Shown: piece after piece, positions 1 through 8,522 of the stretch
How the letters are laid out: each line of letters opens with the position of its first letter
Numbering within the stretch: the first letter of the stretch is position 1
Origin: Pirellula staleyi DSM 6068
Lineage (GTDB): Bacteria; Planctomycetota; Planctomycetia; Pirellulales; Pirellulaceae
Length of the DNA: 55,830 bases
Assembly (NCBI GenBank): GCA_945875845.1
Contig: CAMCMB010000046.1
Span: 1 to 55,830, forward strand
Reading direction: 5' to 3'
Translations under genes and position numbers: made by a program
Notes under the pieces: generated by a model
Databases searched by the model: none
What the model was told of the DNA's origin: nothing
What the model saw: only the letters and a program-made list of their open reading frames with translations

Positions 1-313
1 TCATCGCATCCGAGCATGTTATTGGAAGCAATGGCGCAAGGCAGGGGCGCGAGCCCGAAACCTAATGAAACTCGGCTTATCGCGAGAGGATGCGGTGCCA
101 TTAGCATCTAGCTCCCGTGGTCCTTGGTTTATGTCGAAGTGTCGGGGCGTAGAACGCGCACTGACAAAAGACTATCTAGCCAAGAGTGGTTTGGTGAGTC
201 TCTATGAGATCTGGGAAAAGACTCGCTCCTAGAAATTGAACCGCCTGGTGCGGACCCGCATGCCAGGTGGTGTGGGAGGGGCCCCAGAGCAATCCGGGCC
301 TCTATCCCGATCT
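1..313 (+). mobile_element. Group II intron, 3' end (domains V and VI)
   Basis: Directly after the maturase stop, bases 238-273 form a long hairpin (arms CCGCCTGGTGCG and CGCATGCCAGGTGG around GACCC) matching the compact catalytic domain V of bacterial group II introns. Bases 274-311 form a second G/C-rich hairpin ending in CTATCCCGATC, like domain VI and the 3' splice site. The exact last intron base is uncertain (311-313). The sequence from 314 onward reappears at 811 without any intron before it, so the 3' exon boundary must lie at or before 314. The intron class was not determined. Confidence 0.8.
2..232 (+). CDS. ltrA: Group II intron reverse transcriptase/maturase, C-terminal fragment (cut by window edge)
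   Basis: Reading the second frame from base 2 gives 76 codons ending in TAG at 230-232. The peptide contains YWKQWRKAGARARNL, RGPW and YLAKSGLVSLYEIW. This is the signature of the C-terminal group II intron maturase-specific (GIIM) domain that follows the reverse transcriptase and X domains. The protein binds its own intron RNA, helps it splice and copies it into new DNA sites. The N-terminal reverse transcriptase part lies left of the window, so activity cannot be judged. The stop codon falls six bases before the domain V hairpin, the usual arrangement, which supports an intact 3' end. Confidence 0.85.
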   Translation, partial: HRIRACYWKQWRKAGARARNLMKLGLSREDAVPLASSSRGPWFMSKCRGVERALTKDYLAKSGLVSLYEIWEKTRS

Positions 314-1308
314 TTGTTCGTGGCTCTTTTTGCCAGTCTTGGCCAGGGCATTCAGTTCAGCCGAACGCAGGTATTCAGCCCGGAGGGCGGCATTTCTTTG
401 CCGGTGGCGTGAGCCACCGGAACCTGCCATGCGCATTGCAAAGCCCGGAGGGCGACACAGGGAAGCTATCCATGCCGAGCAATGTGTCGCCCTCTGGGCT
501 CAGGTCCCTGCAGCCATGGCTCCCGGTGGTTTACACCACCGGCAAGGAAATGTCGCCCGCTGGGCTGAAGACAACCATGCTGGGAGTGTAGCCGATTCCT
601 GCATGCCCCTACAATCTATTTGTCAGCCCTGCACGAGCCGTGGGAATTCATGCTGGTTGTTCTCGCTGCGAGCGGTCGAGTGAAGCTCGCAGCGCGCTTA
701 GCTTTTGTCAGTTGAATTGCATTCCATCGCCGCCGCTCACGCCTAGCTCGAAACAATTCAGATTCTGGCATTCCTCATGCGTCGACCAGCGACCATCCCC
801 GAACGTTGCCTTGTTCGTGGCTCTTTTTGCCAGTCTTGGCCAGGGCATTCAGTTCAGCCGAACGCAGGTATTCAGCCCGGAGGGCGGCATTTCTTTGCCG
901 GTGGCGTGAGCCACCGGAACCTGCCCATGCGCATTGCAAAGCCCGGAGGGCGACACAGGGAAGCTATCCATGCCGAGCAATGTGTCGCCCTCTGGGCTCA
1001 GGTCCCTGCAGCCATGGCTCCCGGTGGTTTACACCACCGGCAAGGAAATGCCGCCCGCTGGGCTGAAGACGACCGTGCTGGGAGTATAGCCGATTCCTGC
1101 ATGCCCCTACAATCTATTTGTCAGCCCTGCACGAGCCGTGGGAATTCATGCTGGTTGTTCTCGCTGCGAGTGGTCGAGTGAAGCTCGCAGCGCGCTTAGC
1201 TTTTGTCAGTTGAATTGCATTCCATCGCCGCCGCTAACGCCTAGCTCGAAACAATTCAGATTCTGGCATTCCTCATGCGTCGACCAGCGACCATCCCCGA
1301 ACGTTGCC
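314..1308. repeat. Two tandem copies of a ~497-bp sequence rich in nested palindromes
   Basis: Bases 314-810 and 811-1308 are nearly identical, with one 1-base insertion and a few substitutions. Each unit starts TTGTTCGTGGCTC and ends CCCCGAACGTTGCC. Within copy 1 there are nested inverted repeats: an outer pair at about 375-408 and 533-567, an inner pair AGCCCGGAGGGCGACACA (442-459) with its partner at 483-500, and two small hairpins (401-420 and 523-542). Copy 2 repeats all of these. ORFs of 60-138 codons exist here in several frames, but they run through the palindromes and show no recognisable domain, so they are not called as genes. This looks like a REP-like planctomycete repeat duplicated in tandem. 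Confidence 0.85.
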
Positions 1309-1618
1309 TATGTTCTTGCAGCCATGAACTTGTTTTTATCCCTGTTTGGGGCTGATATCCCTGAAGTTTGGGGAATTATCCCTGATTTGTCAGTTTGATT
1401 ATTCCTGATTCCATCCCATTATCCCGGTTTCATGGTGGAGCCCAAAACCTGCGGTCCATCAGAGATAATTAATAATTCCTGATTCCAAGACGATGCCTTT
1501 ACGGGCGCACAAGTACGCATGTGCTCTGTCCTTTTTTGAAAATCATGCGCGTTGTTGTTGACGGTCGCGTTCTGTCGGGACCCAAGGCCCTAGTTCGCGA
1601 AGACAAAGCCGTCGTTCC
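1309..1618. other. Intergenic, no gene recognised
   Basis: About 310 bases between the tandem repeat and aspS. It holds short repeats of ATCCCTGA and ATTCCTGATTCCA (around 1338-1415 and 1471-1486). No hairpin with a T-run and no convincing ORF was seen. Confidence 0.5.
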
Positions 1619-3400
1619 TTATGACTTCGGGCCATCGCCGATGAACTTGATGCCCAGTTCACGCAACTGCTTTGGCGACACTTCCGATGGCGCGCCCATC
1701 ATGAGGTCCTCCGCTTTTTGATTCATTGGGAACAAAATGACTTCGCGAATGTTCGGCTCGTCCGCAAGCAACATCACGATGCGATCCACGCCCGGTGCGG
1801 AGCCTCCGTGAGGCGGAGCACCATACTTAAAGGCATTGATCATGCCGCGGAACTTTTCGTCCACCAAACTCCGGTCGTAGCCCGCGATCTCAAACGCTTT
1901 GTACATGATCTCAGGCTTGTGATTTCGGATGGCTCCCGAGGACAATTCGATGCCATTGCAAACAATATCATATTGGTATGCCAAAATATCGAGCGGATCT
2001 TTGTTGACCAACGCCTCCATCTCCCCTTGCGGCATCGAGAATGGGTTGTGACTGAAAGCCACCTTTTGTTCGATGTCGTCCCATTCGTACATCGGGAAGT
2101 CCACGATCCAACAGAACTTGAAGGTATCCTTTTCTATCAAGTCGAGTTCTTGACCAATACGCGTTCGAGCTAAGCCCGATAGCTTGGCCGCGTTGCTCGC
2201 TTTGTCGCATGAAAAGAATACGCCGTCGTCCGGCCCAAGTTTCATTTGTTGGACAAGCTGTGCAACACGCTCGGGCCCAAGGTTCTTGGCAACGCCGCCG
2301 CCACCTTCTCCCCCTTTGAAATTGATATAGCCGAGTCCTCCAAAGCCCTCGTCTTTCGCCCATTGATTGGTGCCGTCGAAAAAGCTTCGAGCCCGAATGC
2401 CTGCTCCCGGTGCAGGAATCGCCCGCACAACGGCCCCATCCTCAATCATCTTTGCGAAAACGCCGAATCCACCCCCTCGGAATACTTCGGTGACGTCCGA
2501 AATCTCGATAGGATTGCGCAGGTCAGGTTTGTCGCTGCCGTACTTGAGCATCGATTCCTTGTAGGCAATGCGAGGAAAAGGGGGTGGCGTGACCGCCTTG
2601 CCTTGTGAAAATTCTTCAAAAACGCCATGCAACACAGGTTCGATGGCTTCGAAGACGTCCTCTTGCGTCACGAAACTCATTTCGAAGTCAAGCTGGTAGA
2701 ACTCGCCCGGCGATCGGTCTGCTCTGGCATCTTCGTCGCGAAAGCACGGGGCAATTTGGAAATAGCGATCAAATCCGGCCACCATAAGCAGTTGTTTGAA
2801 CATTTGAGGTGCTTGTGGCAACGCATAGAACTTGCCTGGGTGGATGCGCGACGGGACTAAAAAGTCTCGGGCGCCTTCAGGACTGGATGCCGTCAGGATG
2901 GGCGTTTGGAATTCCGTGAAGCCTTGATCGATCATACGTCTGCGCAGACTCGCGATCACATTGCTGCGCAAAACAATGTTCGCGTGCAGCTTTTCGCGCC
3001 GAAGATCCAGGAATCGGTTGCGAAGGCGAATTTCCTCTGGGTATTCCGCATTTCCGAATACCGGCAGCGGTAGATCGGCGGCCTCCGAAAGCAATTCAAT
3101 CGAGATGGCTCGCACCTCGATTTCGCCCGTGGGAAGATTGGGATTGGTGGCGTCTTTCCCGCGCGACGTAACGCGGCCATCCACGCAAATCACCGACTCG
3201 CTTCGGAGCGATTCCGTCAATGCAAATGCAGTGCTTTCCCGCTCGACGACAATCTGCGTCACTCCGTAATGGTCTCGCAAATCGATGAAAAGTAAATTGC
3301 CGAAATCGCGTTTGCGATAGACCCAGCCGGAAAGACGAACGGTTTGTCCAACGTCCTCGGGGCGAAGTTGAGAGCAGTGGTGTGTGCGATATTCGTGCAT
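1619..3400 (-). CDS. aspS: Aspartyl-tRNA synthetase
   Basis: Charges tRNA with aspartate using ATP in the cytoplasm. The 593-aa length is normal for the bacterial type. An N-terminal OB-fold anticodon-binding domain (about residues 1-110, with [21 protein letters not shown]) is followed by the class II catalytic core. Motif 2 region [19 protein letters not shown] is near 220-240, a bacterial GAD insert spans about 290-420, and motif 3 is in [11 protein letters not shown] near the C-terminus. The ATG at 3400 begins MHEYRTHHC, the expected start. It stands alone, divergent from the amidotransferase gene at 3628. Whether it is discriminating or also serves Asn-tRNA (with GatCAB) cannot be told from what is visible here. 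Confidence 0.97.
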   Translation of the reverse strand: MHEYRTHHCSQLRPEDVGQTVRLSGWVYRKRDFGNLLFIDLRDHYGVTQIVVERESTAFALTESLRSESVICVDGRVTSRGKDATNPNLPTGEIEVRAISIELLSEAADLPLPVFGNAEYPEEIRLRNRFLDLRREKLHANIVLRSNVIASLRRRMIDQGFTEFQTPILTASSPEGARDFLVPSRIHPGKFYALPQAPQMFKQLLMVAGFDRYFQIAPCFRDEDARADRSPGEFYQLDFEMSFVTQEDVFEAIEPVLHGVFEEFSQGKAVTPPPFPRIAYKESMLKYGSDKPDLRNPIEISDVTEVFRGGGFGVFAKMIEDGAVVRAIPAPGAGIRARSFFDGTNQWAKDEGFGGLGYINFKGGEGGGGVAKNLGPERVAQLVQQMKLGPDDGVFFSCDKASNAAKLSGLARTRIGQELDLIEKDTFKFCWIVDFPMYEWDDIEQKVAFSHNPFSMPQGEMEALVNKDPLDILAYQYDIVCNGIELSSGAIRNHKPEIMYKAFEIAGYDRSLVDEKFRGMINAFKYGAPPHGGSAPGVDRIVMLLADEPNIREVILFPMNQKAEDLMMGAPSEVSPKQLRELGIKFIGDGPKS

Positions 3401-3600
3401 TAAATTATCGAATACAAAGAGAGGTTTTAGGCTCGGCGTCGGTCCGATTCAAGGCCTAGCAACTTATCGACAAATACACGCTTTCTCAACCCCAACGGTA
3501 CCTTGTTTCCTCGCATGAGCAATAGTTGGACAGGAATTCACGCAGCCCGTATGATCCTTGCCAGCGAGGAAGCCCCCTAAATCAACATCCCTCAATCATT

Positions 3601-3615
3601 TGCCAAAACTTGGCA
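3601..3615. promoter_or_regulatory. Small perfect palindrome just upstream of the amidotransferase gene
   Basis: TGCCAA-AAC-TTGGCA is a perfect 6-3-6 inverted repeat ending 12 bases before the ATG at 3628. Its position over the translation initiation region would suit an operator or a small RNA hairpin. No known regulator motif was recognised, so its role is inference. Confidence 0.3.
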
Positions 3616-3627
3616 CTATGAAACCAA

Positions 3628-4236
3628 ATGATACTCCTGATCGATAACTACGACTCGTTTACTTACAACTTGGTGCAGCGACTGGGTGAGATCGATTCGA
3701 CGTTGGACGTTCAAACGTTTAGGAACGATGAAATAACGATTGATGAAATTAGGGCCCTGCGGCCCGAGCGAATCATATTGTCGCCGGGTCCCTGCACGCC
3801 GACGGAAGCTGGGATTTGCGTTCCGCTTCTGGAACAATTGCACCGGGAATTTCCTATCTTGGGTGTTTGTCTTGGTCATCAATCGATTGGGCAGGCTTTT
3901 GGCGGAAAAATCGTGCGGGCCCCTCAATTGATGCACGGGAAAACGGACAGAATTGAGCACGACAATCGAGGTATGTTTGCCGGCATCGAGAATCCATTCG
4001 TTGCAACCCGATACCACTCGCTGGTCATTTTGCCAGAAAGCTTGCCGAATTGCCTTGAGGTTTCTGCTTGGGTGCACGATCGAAACGGAAATCGGATTAT
4101 TATGGGGGTCCGGCATCGTGATTATGCAGTCGAAGGTTGGCAGTTTCATCCTGAGAGTTTTTTAACCGAACCTGGTCCGGAATTGCTCCAACGCTTTTTG
4201 ACATGGACTGGTACTCCGAAGACTTTGTTGGCATGA
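3628..4236 (+). CDS. trpG/pabA: Anthranilate/aminodeoxychorismate synthase glutamine amidotransferase subunit
   Basis: A class I glutamine amidotransferase that releases ammonia from glutamine for a chorismate-using partner (TrpE in tryptophan or PabB in folate synthesis). The opening MILLIDNYDSFTYNL is the family hallmark. The nucleophile Cys sits in GVCLGHQSIGQAFGG (about residues 79-93), and the His-Glu pair in WQFHPESFL near 172-180. The 202-aa length is typical. No trpE or pabB lies nearby, so the same protein may serve both pathways, as in some bacteria. It is followed 82 bases later by fused aroD-aroE, which supplies the shikimate branch that leads to chorismate. An upstream in-frame alternative start was not found. 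Confidence 0.93.
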   Translation: MILLIDNYDSFTYNLVQRLGEIDSTLDVQTFRNDEITIDEIRALRPERIILSPGPCTPTEAGICVPLLEQLHREFPILGVCLGHQSIGQAFGGKIVRAPQLMHGKTDRIEHDNRGMFAGIENPFVATRYHSLVILPESLPNCLEVSAWVHDRNGNRIIMGVRHRDYAVEGWQFHPESFLTEPGPELLQRFLTWTGTPKTLLA

Positions 4237-4318
4237 TAATTGTTCCTCATTCGGAATCTATTCTGGCGGTGAATGGTTACTGCCCAAAATCTCCTCTTTC
4301 CTAGATCCTGTTGCCAGT

Positions 4319-5866
4319 ATGCTTTGCGTTACGATTGCGAGAACCCGTCACAAACATGTGCTAACTGAGCATGTTCAGGTCGCAGAACTTGGTGCCAAGC
4401 TTGTAGAGCTACGATTGGACTATATTGGGCGAAGCATCGATCTCGCACGATTGCTAAAAGACCGTCCGACACCCGTGGTGGTTACCTGCCGACGCAAAGA
4501 AGATGGCGGCAGATGGGATCGTTCGGAAGAAGAGCGATTGATGCTCCTGCGATCCGCGATTGCAATGGGGATCGAATACGTCGATTTGGAAGAGGATACG
4601 GCGCTCAAAATCCCGCGTTACGGAAAAACCAAGCGAATCGTCAGTTTGCATAACTTCGAAGGCACTCCGCCCGATCTTGAGTCGTTGCACGCGGGATTAT
4701 GCAAGATCGATGCCGACATTGTCAAAATCGCGGCGTACTCCAATTCGTTCCGTGACACGGCTCGCATGTTGCATTTGATGAAGACTGCAAAGGTCCCCAC
4801 GGTTGGGATTAGCATGGGCGAATTCGGAACACCCACGCGAGTGTTGGCAATGCGATATGGGGCACCCTTTACCTTTTGTGTTTTCAACGCGGATAGGCGA
4901 GTGGCTCCTGGTCAACTGAGCTTTGATCAAATGCAAAACGTCTATCGCGCCAATTCGATCACTTCGAAAACAAAGCTATATGGCGTCGTTGCGGATCCAG
5001 TCGCGCATTCGTACAGTCCGCTCATTCATAACGCGTCCTTTTTAGCGAACGACTTGGACTATCGTTATGTGCCGTTTCAGGTAGCGCCGGCGGATCTAGA
5101 GATGTTTTTAGGCTGGTGCCAATCGGAAGGAATCGGAGGACTGAGCGTTACGATTCCGCACAAGCAAACGATTCTCCCAATGCTGAGTCAAGCGGAGTCC
5201 GCGGCACAAGGTATTGGCGCTTGCAATACGGTTGTGTTCTCGGATGGAGAGATGATTGGCTACAACACCGACTATCGAGCATCCATGGATTGCTTGACAG
5301 AAGCCATGTCCAAGCTCACTGGCCTACCCGATCCATTCGAGAGACAATCCGCTCTCATCTTAGGGAGTGGCGGTGTCGCGCGAGCCATTGCCTACGGACT
5401 AGCTCAACGAAGAGCCTGGATAACGATTGCCAGTCGAAACCGAGAGTCTGCTGAAAAATTGGCGAAGCACGTCAATGGCAAGTCGATTGCATGGGAAGAG
5501 CGACATATGATCGAGCCCAACATCATTGTCAACGGAACACCTGTTGGTATGTTTCCTGAAATGGATGAGTCTCCGTTTCCTGCCAAGAGCTTTAAAGGCG
5601 GAACGTTAGTATTTGATACGATCTACAATCCGGAACAAACGCTCTTTATCAAAGGGGCCCGAGCAGCGCAATGTCCAGTCATTACGGGTCTGCAGATGTT
5701 TGTTCGCCAAGCCGCATACCAATATCGACTCTTCACAGGACTCGAACCACCGATCGATGTCATGGTCAAAACGCTCAAAAAAGCCATCTCGCCGGTGAAT
5801 TACAAGGATCTGGACGAGGAGGACGATGAAATCGATACGGATGTGGATTCCGACGGAGAGGATTGA
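4319..5866 (+). CDS. aroDE: Bifunctional 3-dehydroquinate dehydratase / shikimate dehydrogenase
   Basis: One 515-aa chain carries steps 3 and 4 of the shikimate pathway. Residues about 1-215 are a type I (Schiff-base) dehydroquinate dehydratase: ELRLDY, the catalytic His in VSLHNFEGTPP, and the lysine in DIVKIAAYS. Residues about 220-490 are AroE: SYSPLIHN and VTIPHK hold shikimate-binding Ser and catalytic Lys, GYNTDYRA the catalytic Asp, and GSGGVARAIAYGL the NADP-binding loop. The C-terminal tail is very acidic (DLDEEDDEIDTDVDSDGED). Such fusions are best known from plants and chlamydiae. The yraN gene starts seven bases after its stop, suggesting co-transcription. Confidence 0.95.
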   Translation: MLCVTIARTRHKHVLTEHVQVAELGAKLVELRLDYIGRSIDLARLLKDRPTPVVVTCRRKEDGGRWDRSEEERLMLLRSAIAMGIEYVDLEEDTALKIPRYGKTKRIVSLHNFEGTPPDLESLHAGLCKIDADIVKIAAYSNSFRDTARMLHLMKTAKVPTVGISMGEFGTPTRVLAMRYGAPFTFCVFNADRRVAPGQLSFDQMQNVYRANSITSKTKLYGVVADPVAHSYSPLIHNASFLANDLDYRYVPFQVAPADLEMFLGWCQSEGIGGLSVTIPHKQTILPMLSQAESAAQGIGACNTVVFSDGEMIGYNTDYRASMDCLTEAMSKLTGLPDPFERQSALILGSGGVARAIAYGLAQRRAWITIASRNRESAEKLAKHVNGKSIAWEERHMIEPNIIVNGTPVGMFPEMDESPFPAKSFKGGTLVFDTIYNPEQTLFIKGARAAQCPVITGLQMFVRQAAYQYRLFTGLEPPIDVMVKTLKKAISPVNYKDLDEEDDEIDTDVDSDGED

Positions 5867-5872
5867 TCGCGA

Positions 5873-6370
5873 ATGAATCTCGCCAAGCCTATCGTGGACT
5901 GGTCACGCGCCTTGGCGAACAGGTTACGAACCGAATGGATCACGTGGCGACTGGCCAAGCCTTATCCGTTACGAAAACAGAATGAGTCGATGGGGGCTTA
6001 TGGCGAACGCATTGCCTCGATTTATCTGGAAAGGCAAGGGTACTTCATTCTCGAGCGATCGTTTAGGCTCAAGTCGGGAGAGATCGATCTAATTGCGGCT
6101 TGGCAGCGGCGGGTCGTGGTGTTTGTGGAAGTGAAGACCTGGGCTGTGCAATTCGAGAATTCGGGTGGCCCGAGCGATGCGGTAGATGACCGAAAACAAG
6201 AAAAAATTTCACGGACGGCAATGACTTACATGAAACGTCACAGGTTGCTTGATGCCGCCGGGAGAGCCGATGTCATCGAAGTGGTACTAGGTGGTTCACC
6301 GCAGCGACCCAAAATTAGGCACTTTGAAAATGCCTTCGAAGCGGTTGGTTCGTTTCAAATGTTCTCTTAA
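5873..6370 (+). CDS. yraN: YraN-family (UPF0102) endonuclease-like protein
   Basis: A 165-aa member of the YraN/UPF0102 family, which has a restriction-endonuclease-like fold and unknown cellular role. After a ~40-residue extension comes GAYGERIASIYLERQGY, then the conserved core SGEIDLIAAWQRRVVVFVEVKTW, where E-I-D and E-V-K correspond to the putative nuclease active site. KISRTAMTYMKRH is the usual following helix. The family normally has about 120 residues, so the N-terminal extension is notable. The gene starts seven bases after aroDE. It ends just before a palindromic repeat cluster that may terminate the operon. Confidence 0.9.
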   Translation: MNLAKPIVDWSRALANRLRTEWITWRLAKPYPLRKQNESMGAYGERIASIYLERQGYFILERSFRLKSGEIDLIAAWQRRVVVFVEVKTWAVQFENSGGPSDAVDDRKQEKISRTAMTYMKRHRLLDAAGRADVIEVVLGGSPQRPKIRHFENAFEAVGSFQMFS

Positions 6371-6400
6371 ATTTTGCAATGGCATGGATTGAAATCGATT

Positions 6401-6525
6401 GGGAGAGCGAGGCTCCTGCCGAGCTTGCGACGCAATGGTTCGGCAGGAGCCTCACCCTCCCAAGCAATGGTTCGGCAGGAGCCTCACCCTCCCAAGCAAT
6501 GGTTCGGCGGGAGCCTCACCCGAGC
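6401..6525. repeat. Dispersed palindromic element, GAGGCTCCTGCC family (triple right arm)
   Basis: A left arm GGGAGAGCGAGGCTCCTGCC (6401-6420) faces three successive copies of the right arm TTCGGCAGGAGCCTCACCCTCCC (6439-6461, 6471-6493 and a diverged copy at about 6503-6524), each separated by AAGCAATGG. The same arms occur near 16342, 27916, 33049 and 37773. It may act as a transcription end for the aroDE-yraN operon. Confidence 0.8.
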
Positions 6526-6679
6526 GATGAAATTGCAAGCATCGCTACCTGCGGATGCCCCGTTTTTTGGACTCGCGGCATTTCCCAGCCATGCTGAGTC
6601 GTTTTGGGCGTTACAATTCCAGGCGACTCTTCGAGTTTTATTTCGTGTCATCCCTTTACCACCTTTTGGACCAATCACC

Positions 6680-7966
6680 GTGTACCGATCAAGATCCATT
6701 TTGCTGTTTCTATCCATTTGCATCTGTAACGCTCACGTGCTCGCCGATGATTCGCTTCAGTTTCGCGGAACCAATGCCGATGGGTTCGTGTTAGAAAAGA
6801 ATGTCCCTGAGGTGTGGGATACGAATTCGCAAATCAAGTGGCAAGTCGCCGTTCCGGGCGAAGGTTGGTCCGCCCCAATCGTCGTCGGTGATCGCGTGTT
6901 CCTAACCACTTCGGTTTCGGCAGAACGCAAGGATATGAACTCCGAGCATGATTGGCAGGTGCTCTGTTTTGACAAAACCACGGGCAAGTCACTTTGGTCC
7001 AAGAGTGTTATCAAGGGGAAGCCACGCTTAGGAACCCACCGAGACAATACCTATGCCTCCGAGACGCCAGTTTGTGATGGCAAGCACTTGGTGGTTTACT
7101 TTGGAATGATGGGGCTTGTTTGTTTTGACCTGGATGGAAACGAGCTTTGGAAAAAGGATCTTGGCAATTACCCAATGCAACTGAATTGGGGAACATCGAG
7201 CTCGCCAGTGATGCATGGCAACTTGGTTTATCTTCAAGTCGACAACGATCAGAAATCGTTTCTGGTTGCCCTAGACATCGCAACGGGTGTGGAAAAGTGG
7301 CGCAAAGACCGCGACGAGTCCTCGAACTGGGGATCACCCATCATTTGGCAAAATGCGAAACGAACCGAGTTGATTACCGCCGGAAGGACCATTCGATCTT
7401 ATAAGCCCGAAGATGGTTCATTGCTTTGGCAATTGACATTGAATGCGGGTGGGGTTTGCTCGACTCCAACCGGTGACTCGGATGTGTTGATCGTTGGGAA
7501 CCAGGGACGCCAGGGGGCAGGGATGATGGCGGTTCGAGCCGGCGCAGCGGGTGATGTTAGTCTCAAAGAGAACGAAGCATCGAACGCAAGCGTTTTATGG
7601 AGTACGAGAAAGTTGGGTCCACAACGTTCCTCGCCGTTGATGATCGCTGGTCAAGTCTACCTGTTCGGTCAGCGAGATGGGCAGCTAACATGCATGGATA
7701 CAAAATCGGGTGATGTGCTCTATCAAGAGCGAATTCCGAGTGCGGGCGCGTTCTGGGCTTCGCCTTGGGCCAACAACGGACTTGTTTATTGCACGGATGA
7801 AAATGGGTCTACCTACGTACTCAAGCCTGGACCCAAATTGGAGGTTGTTCGAGTCAATAAACTGCCGCGAAAAGAGGAATCGCGATTCTGGGCAACGTCC
7901 GCCGCTTCCGATGGATTCCTGTTCATTCGATCCTCGAATACCCTGTTTGCCTTGTCGGCGAAGTGA
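6680..7966 (+). CDS. Secreted PQQ-type beta-propeller protein
   Basis: A 428-aa protein with propeller blades of the pyrrolo-quinoline-quinone-repeat type, seen as repeated motifs such as VLCFDKTTGKSLWSK, VALDIATGVEKWRKD and SYKPEDGSLLWQLT. Proteins of this class in planctomycetes are exported and usually lack a demonstrated enzyme activity. I chose the GTG at 6680 because it begins a clean signal peptide (YRSRSILLFLSICICNAHVLA, cleaved before DDS). The frame stays open upstream to 6374 but there only translates the palindromic repeats. No good ribosome site is visible, so the start is tentative. Confidence 0.8.
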   Translation: MYRSRSILLFLSICICNAHVLADDSLQFRGTNADGFVLEKNVPEVWDTNSQIKWQVAVPGEGWSAPIVVGDRVFLTTSVSAERKDMNSEHDWQVLCFDKTTGKSLWSKSVIKGKPRLGTHRDNTYASETPVCDGKHLVVYFGMMGLVCFDLDGNELWKKDLGNYPMQLNWGTSSSPVMHGNLVYLQVDNDQKSFLVALDIATGVEKWRKDRDESSNWGSPIIWQNAKRTELITAGRTIRSYKPEDGSLLWQLTLNAGGVCSTPTGDSDVLIVGNQGRQGAGMMAVRAGAAGDVSLKENEASNASVLWSTRKLGPQRSSPLMIAGQVYLFGQRDGQLTCMDTKSGDVLYQERIPSAGAFWASPWANNGLVYCTDENGSTYVLKPGPKLEVVRVNKLPRKEESRFWATSAASDGFLFIRSSNTLFALSAK

Positions 7967-7989
7967 CTCAAGCTGGAGTTTAAAGTTGG

Positions 7990-8281
7990 GTAGGCTATGG
8001 TAACCCGTGCCCGTGAGCGTGGGATTGCAGTCGGCTCCTCGCTTACCGGCTCGTTGCTTTAATGGACTATGACACGCCGTATTCGAAAGTGGCATGGGCG
8101 TCTCGCCCATGGATTCACGAGCGCGCTCGTGCGACGCGATGGTAACCCGACGCGTAGCGGCTTGTCGATTTAATGAATCTTTACCTAAGCCGTGGTTTTA
8201 TCATAACCCGAAACGTGAGTGAGGGGCAAATAGTCCCTCGTTTACACTTCGGGTTGTGATTAAATCAACAAGCCCGTAAGC
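7990..8281. repeat. Cluster of palindromic repeats, including the CAACAAGCCCG family
   Basis: The gap between the propeller gene and a gene remnant is packed with inverted repeats. CATGGGCG-TCT-CGCCCATG lies at 8093-8111. The perfect 16-base palindrome CACGAGCGCGCTCGTG is at 8116-8131. A long imperfect hairpin, TAACCCGAAACGTGAGTGAGG with a facing arm, spans about 8211-8259. GCGGCTTGTCGATTTAAT (8156-8173) is matched in inverse by TAAATCAACAAGCCCG (8261-8276). The last 16-mer recurs exactly at 22794-22809. No gene was recognised. Confidence 0.75.
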
Positions 8282-8305
8282 GAGGAATGACACATCGCAA
8301 AGACT

Positions 8306-8473
8306 ATGAGCCAAGAATTTCGCCAAGCAGCGATGACCAAGTTGACCGACAAAGAGAATGCGGCTTTGCTGGCTACCCTGTCAGACGAGCAAAAGAAGAA
8401 ATTCGATGGGCTCAAAGGAGTTGAATTGAAGATGGATTTCACGTCGCTGCGTCCAGCCCGTCGAGCGCAGTAG
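8306..8473 (+). pseudogene. Probable C-terminal remnant of a secreted LTxxQ-like protein
   Basis: A 55-codon frame, blocked upstream by a TGA at 8288-8290, encodes MTKLTDKENAALLATL followed by SDEQKKKFDGLKG and ending RPARRAQ. Planctomycete hypothetical proteins related to periplasmic LTxxQ/Spy-type proteins often end with a LTDEQK...F..LKG pattern like this. The piece begins directly after a palindromic repeat (8261-8276), as if the 5' part had been lost there. A genuine small protein cannot be excluded, because an ATG at 8306 is available. Confidence 0.45.
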
Positions 8474-8522
8474 TGGGTAGAGGGGGGCGAGGGGAGCAAG
8501 AACAAACGTACCTGGCTTACAA

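Noticed and set aside
267-1398. Several ORFs of 60-138 codons inside the tandem repeat
   Set aside because: They exist in several frames of both copies, cross the palindromes and show no domain or good start site.
1521-1721. ORF reading MRVVVDGRVLSGPKALVRED beside aspS
   Set aside because: It runs into the end of aspS on the opposite strand and matches no family I recognise.
3401-3627. tRNA or riboswitch upstream of the amidotransferase gene
   Set aside because: No cloverleaf or known riboswitch core; only the small palindrome at 3601-3615 is visible.
6374-6679. Extension of the PQQ propeller protein upstream
   Set aside because: The extra 102 residues translate the palindromic repeats, and a signal peptide begins at the GTG at 6680.
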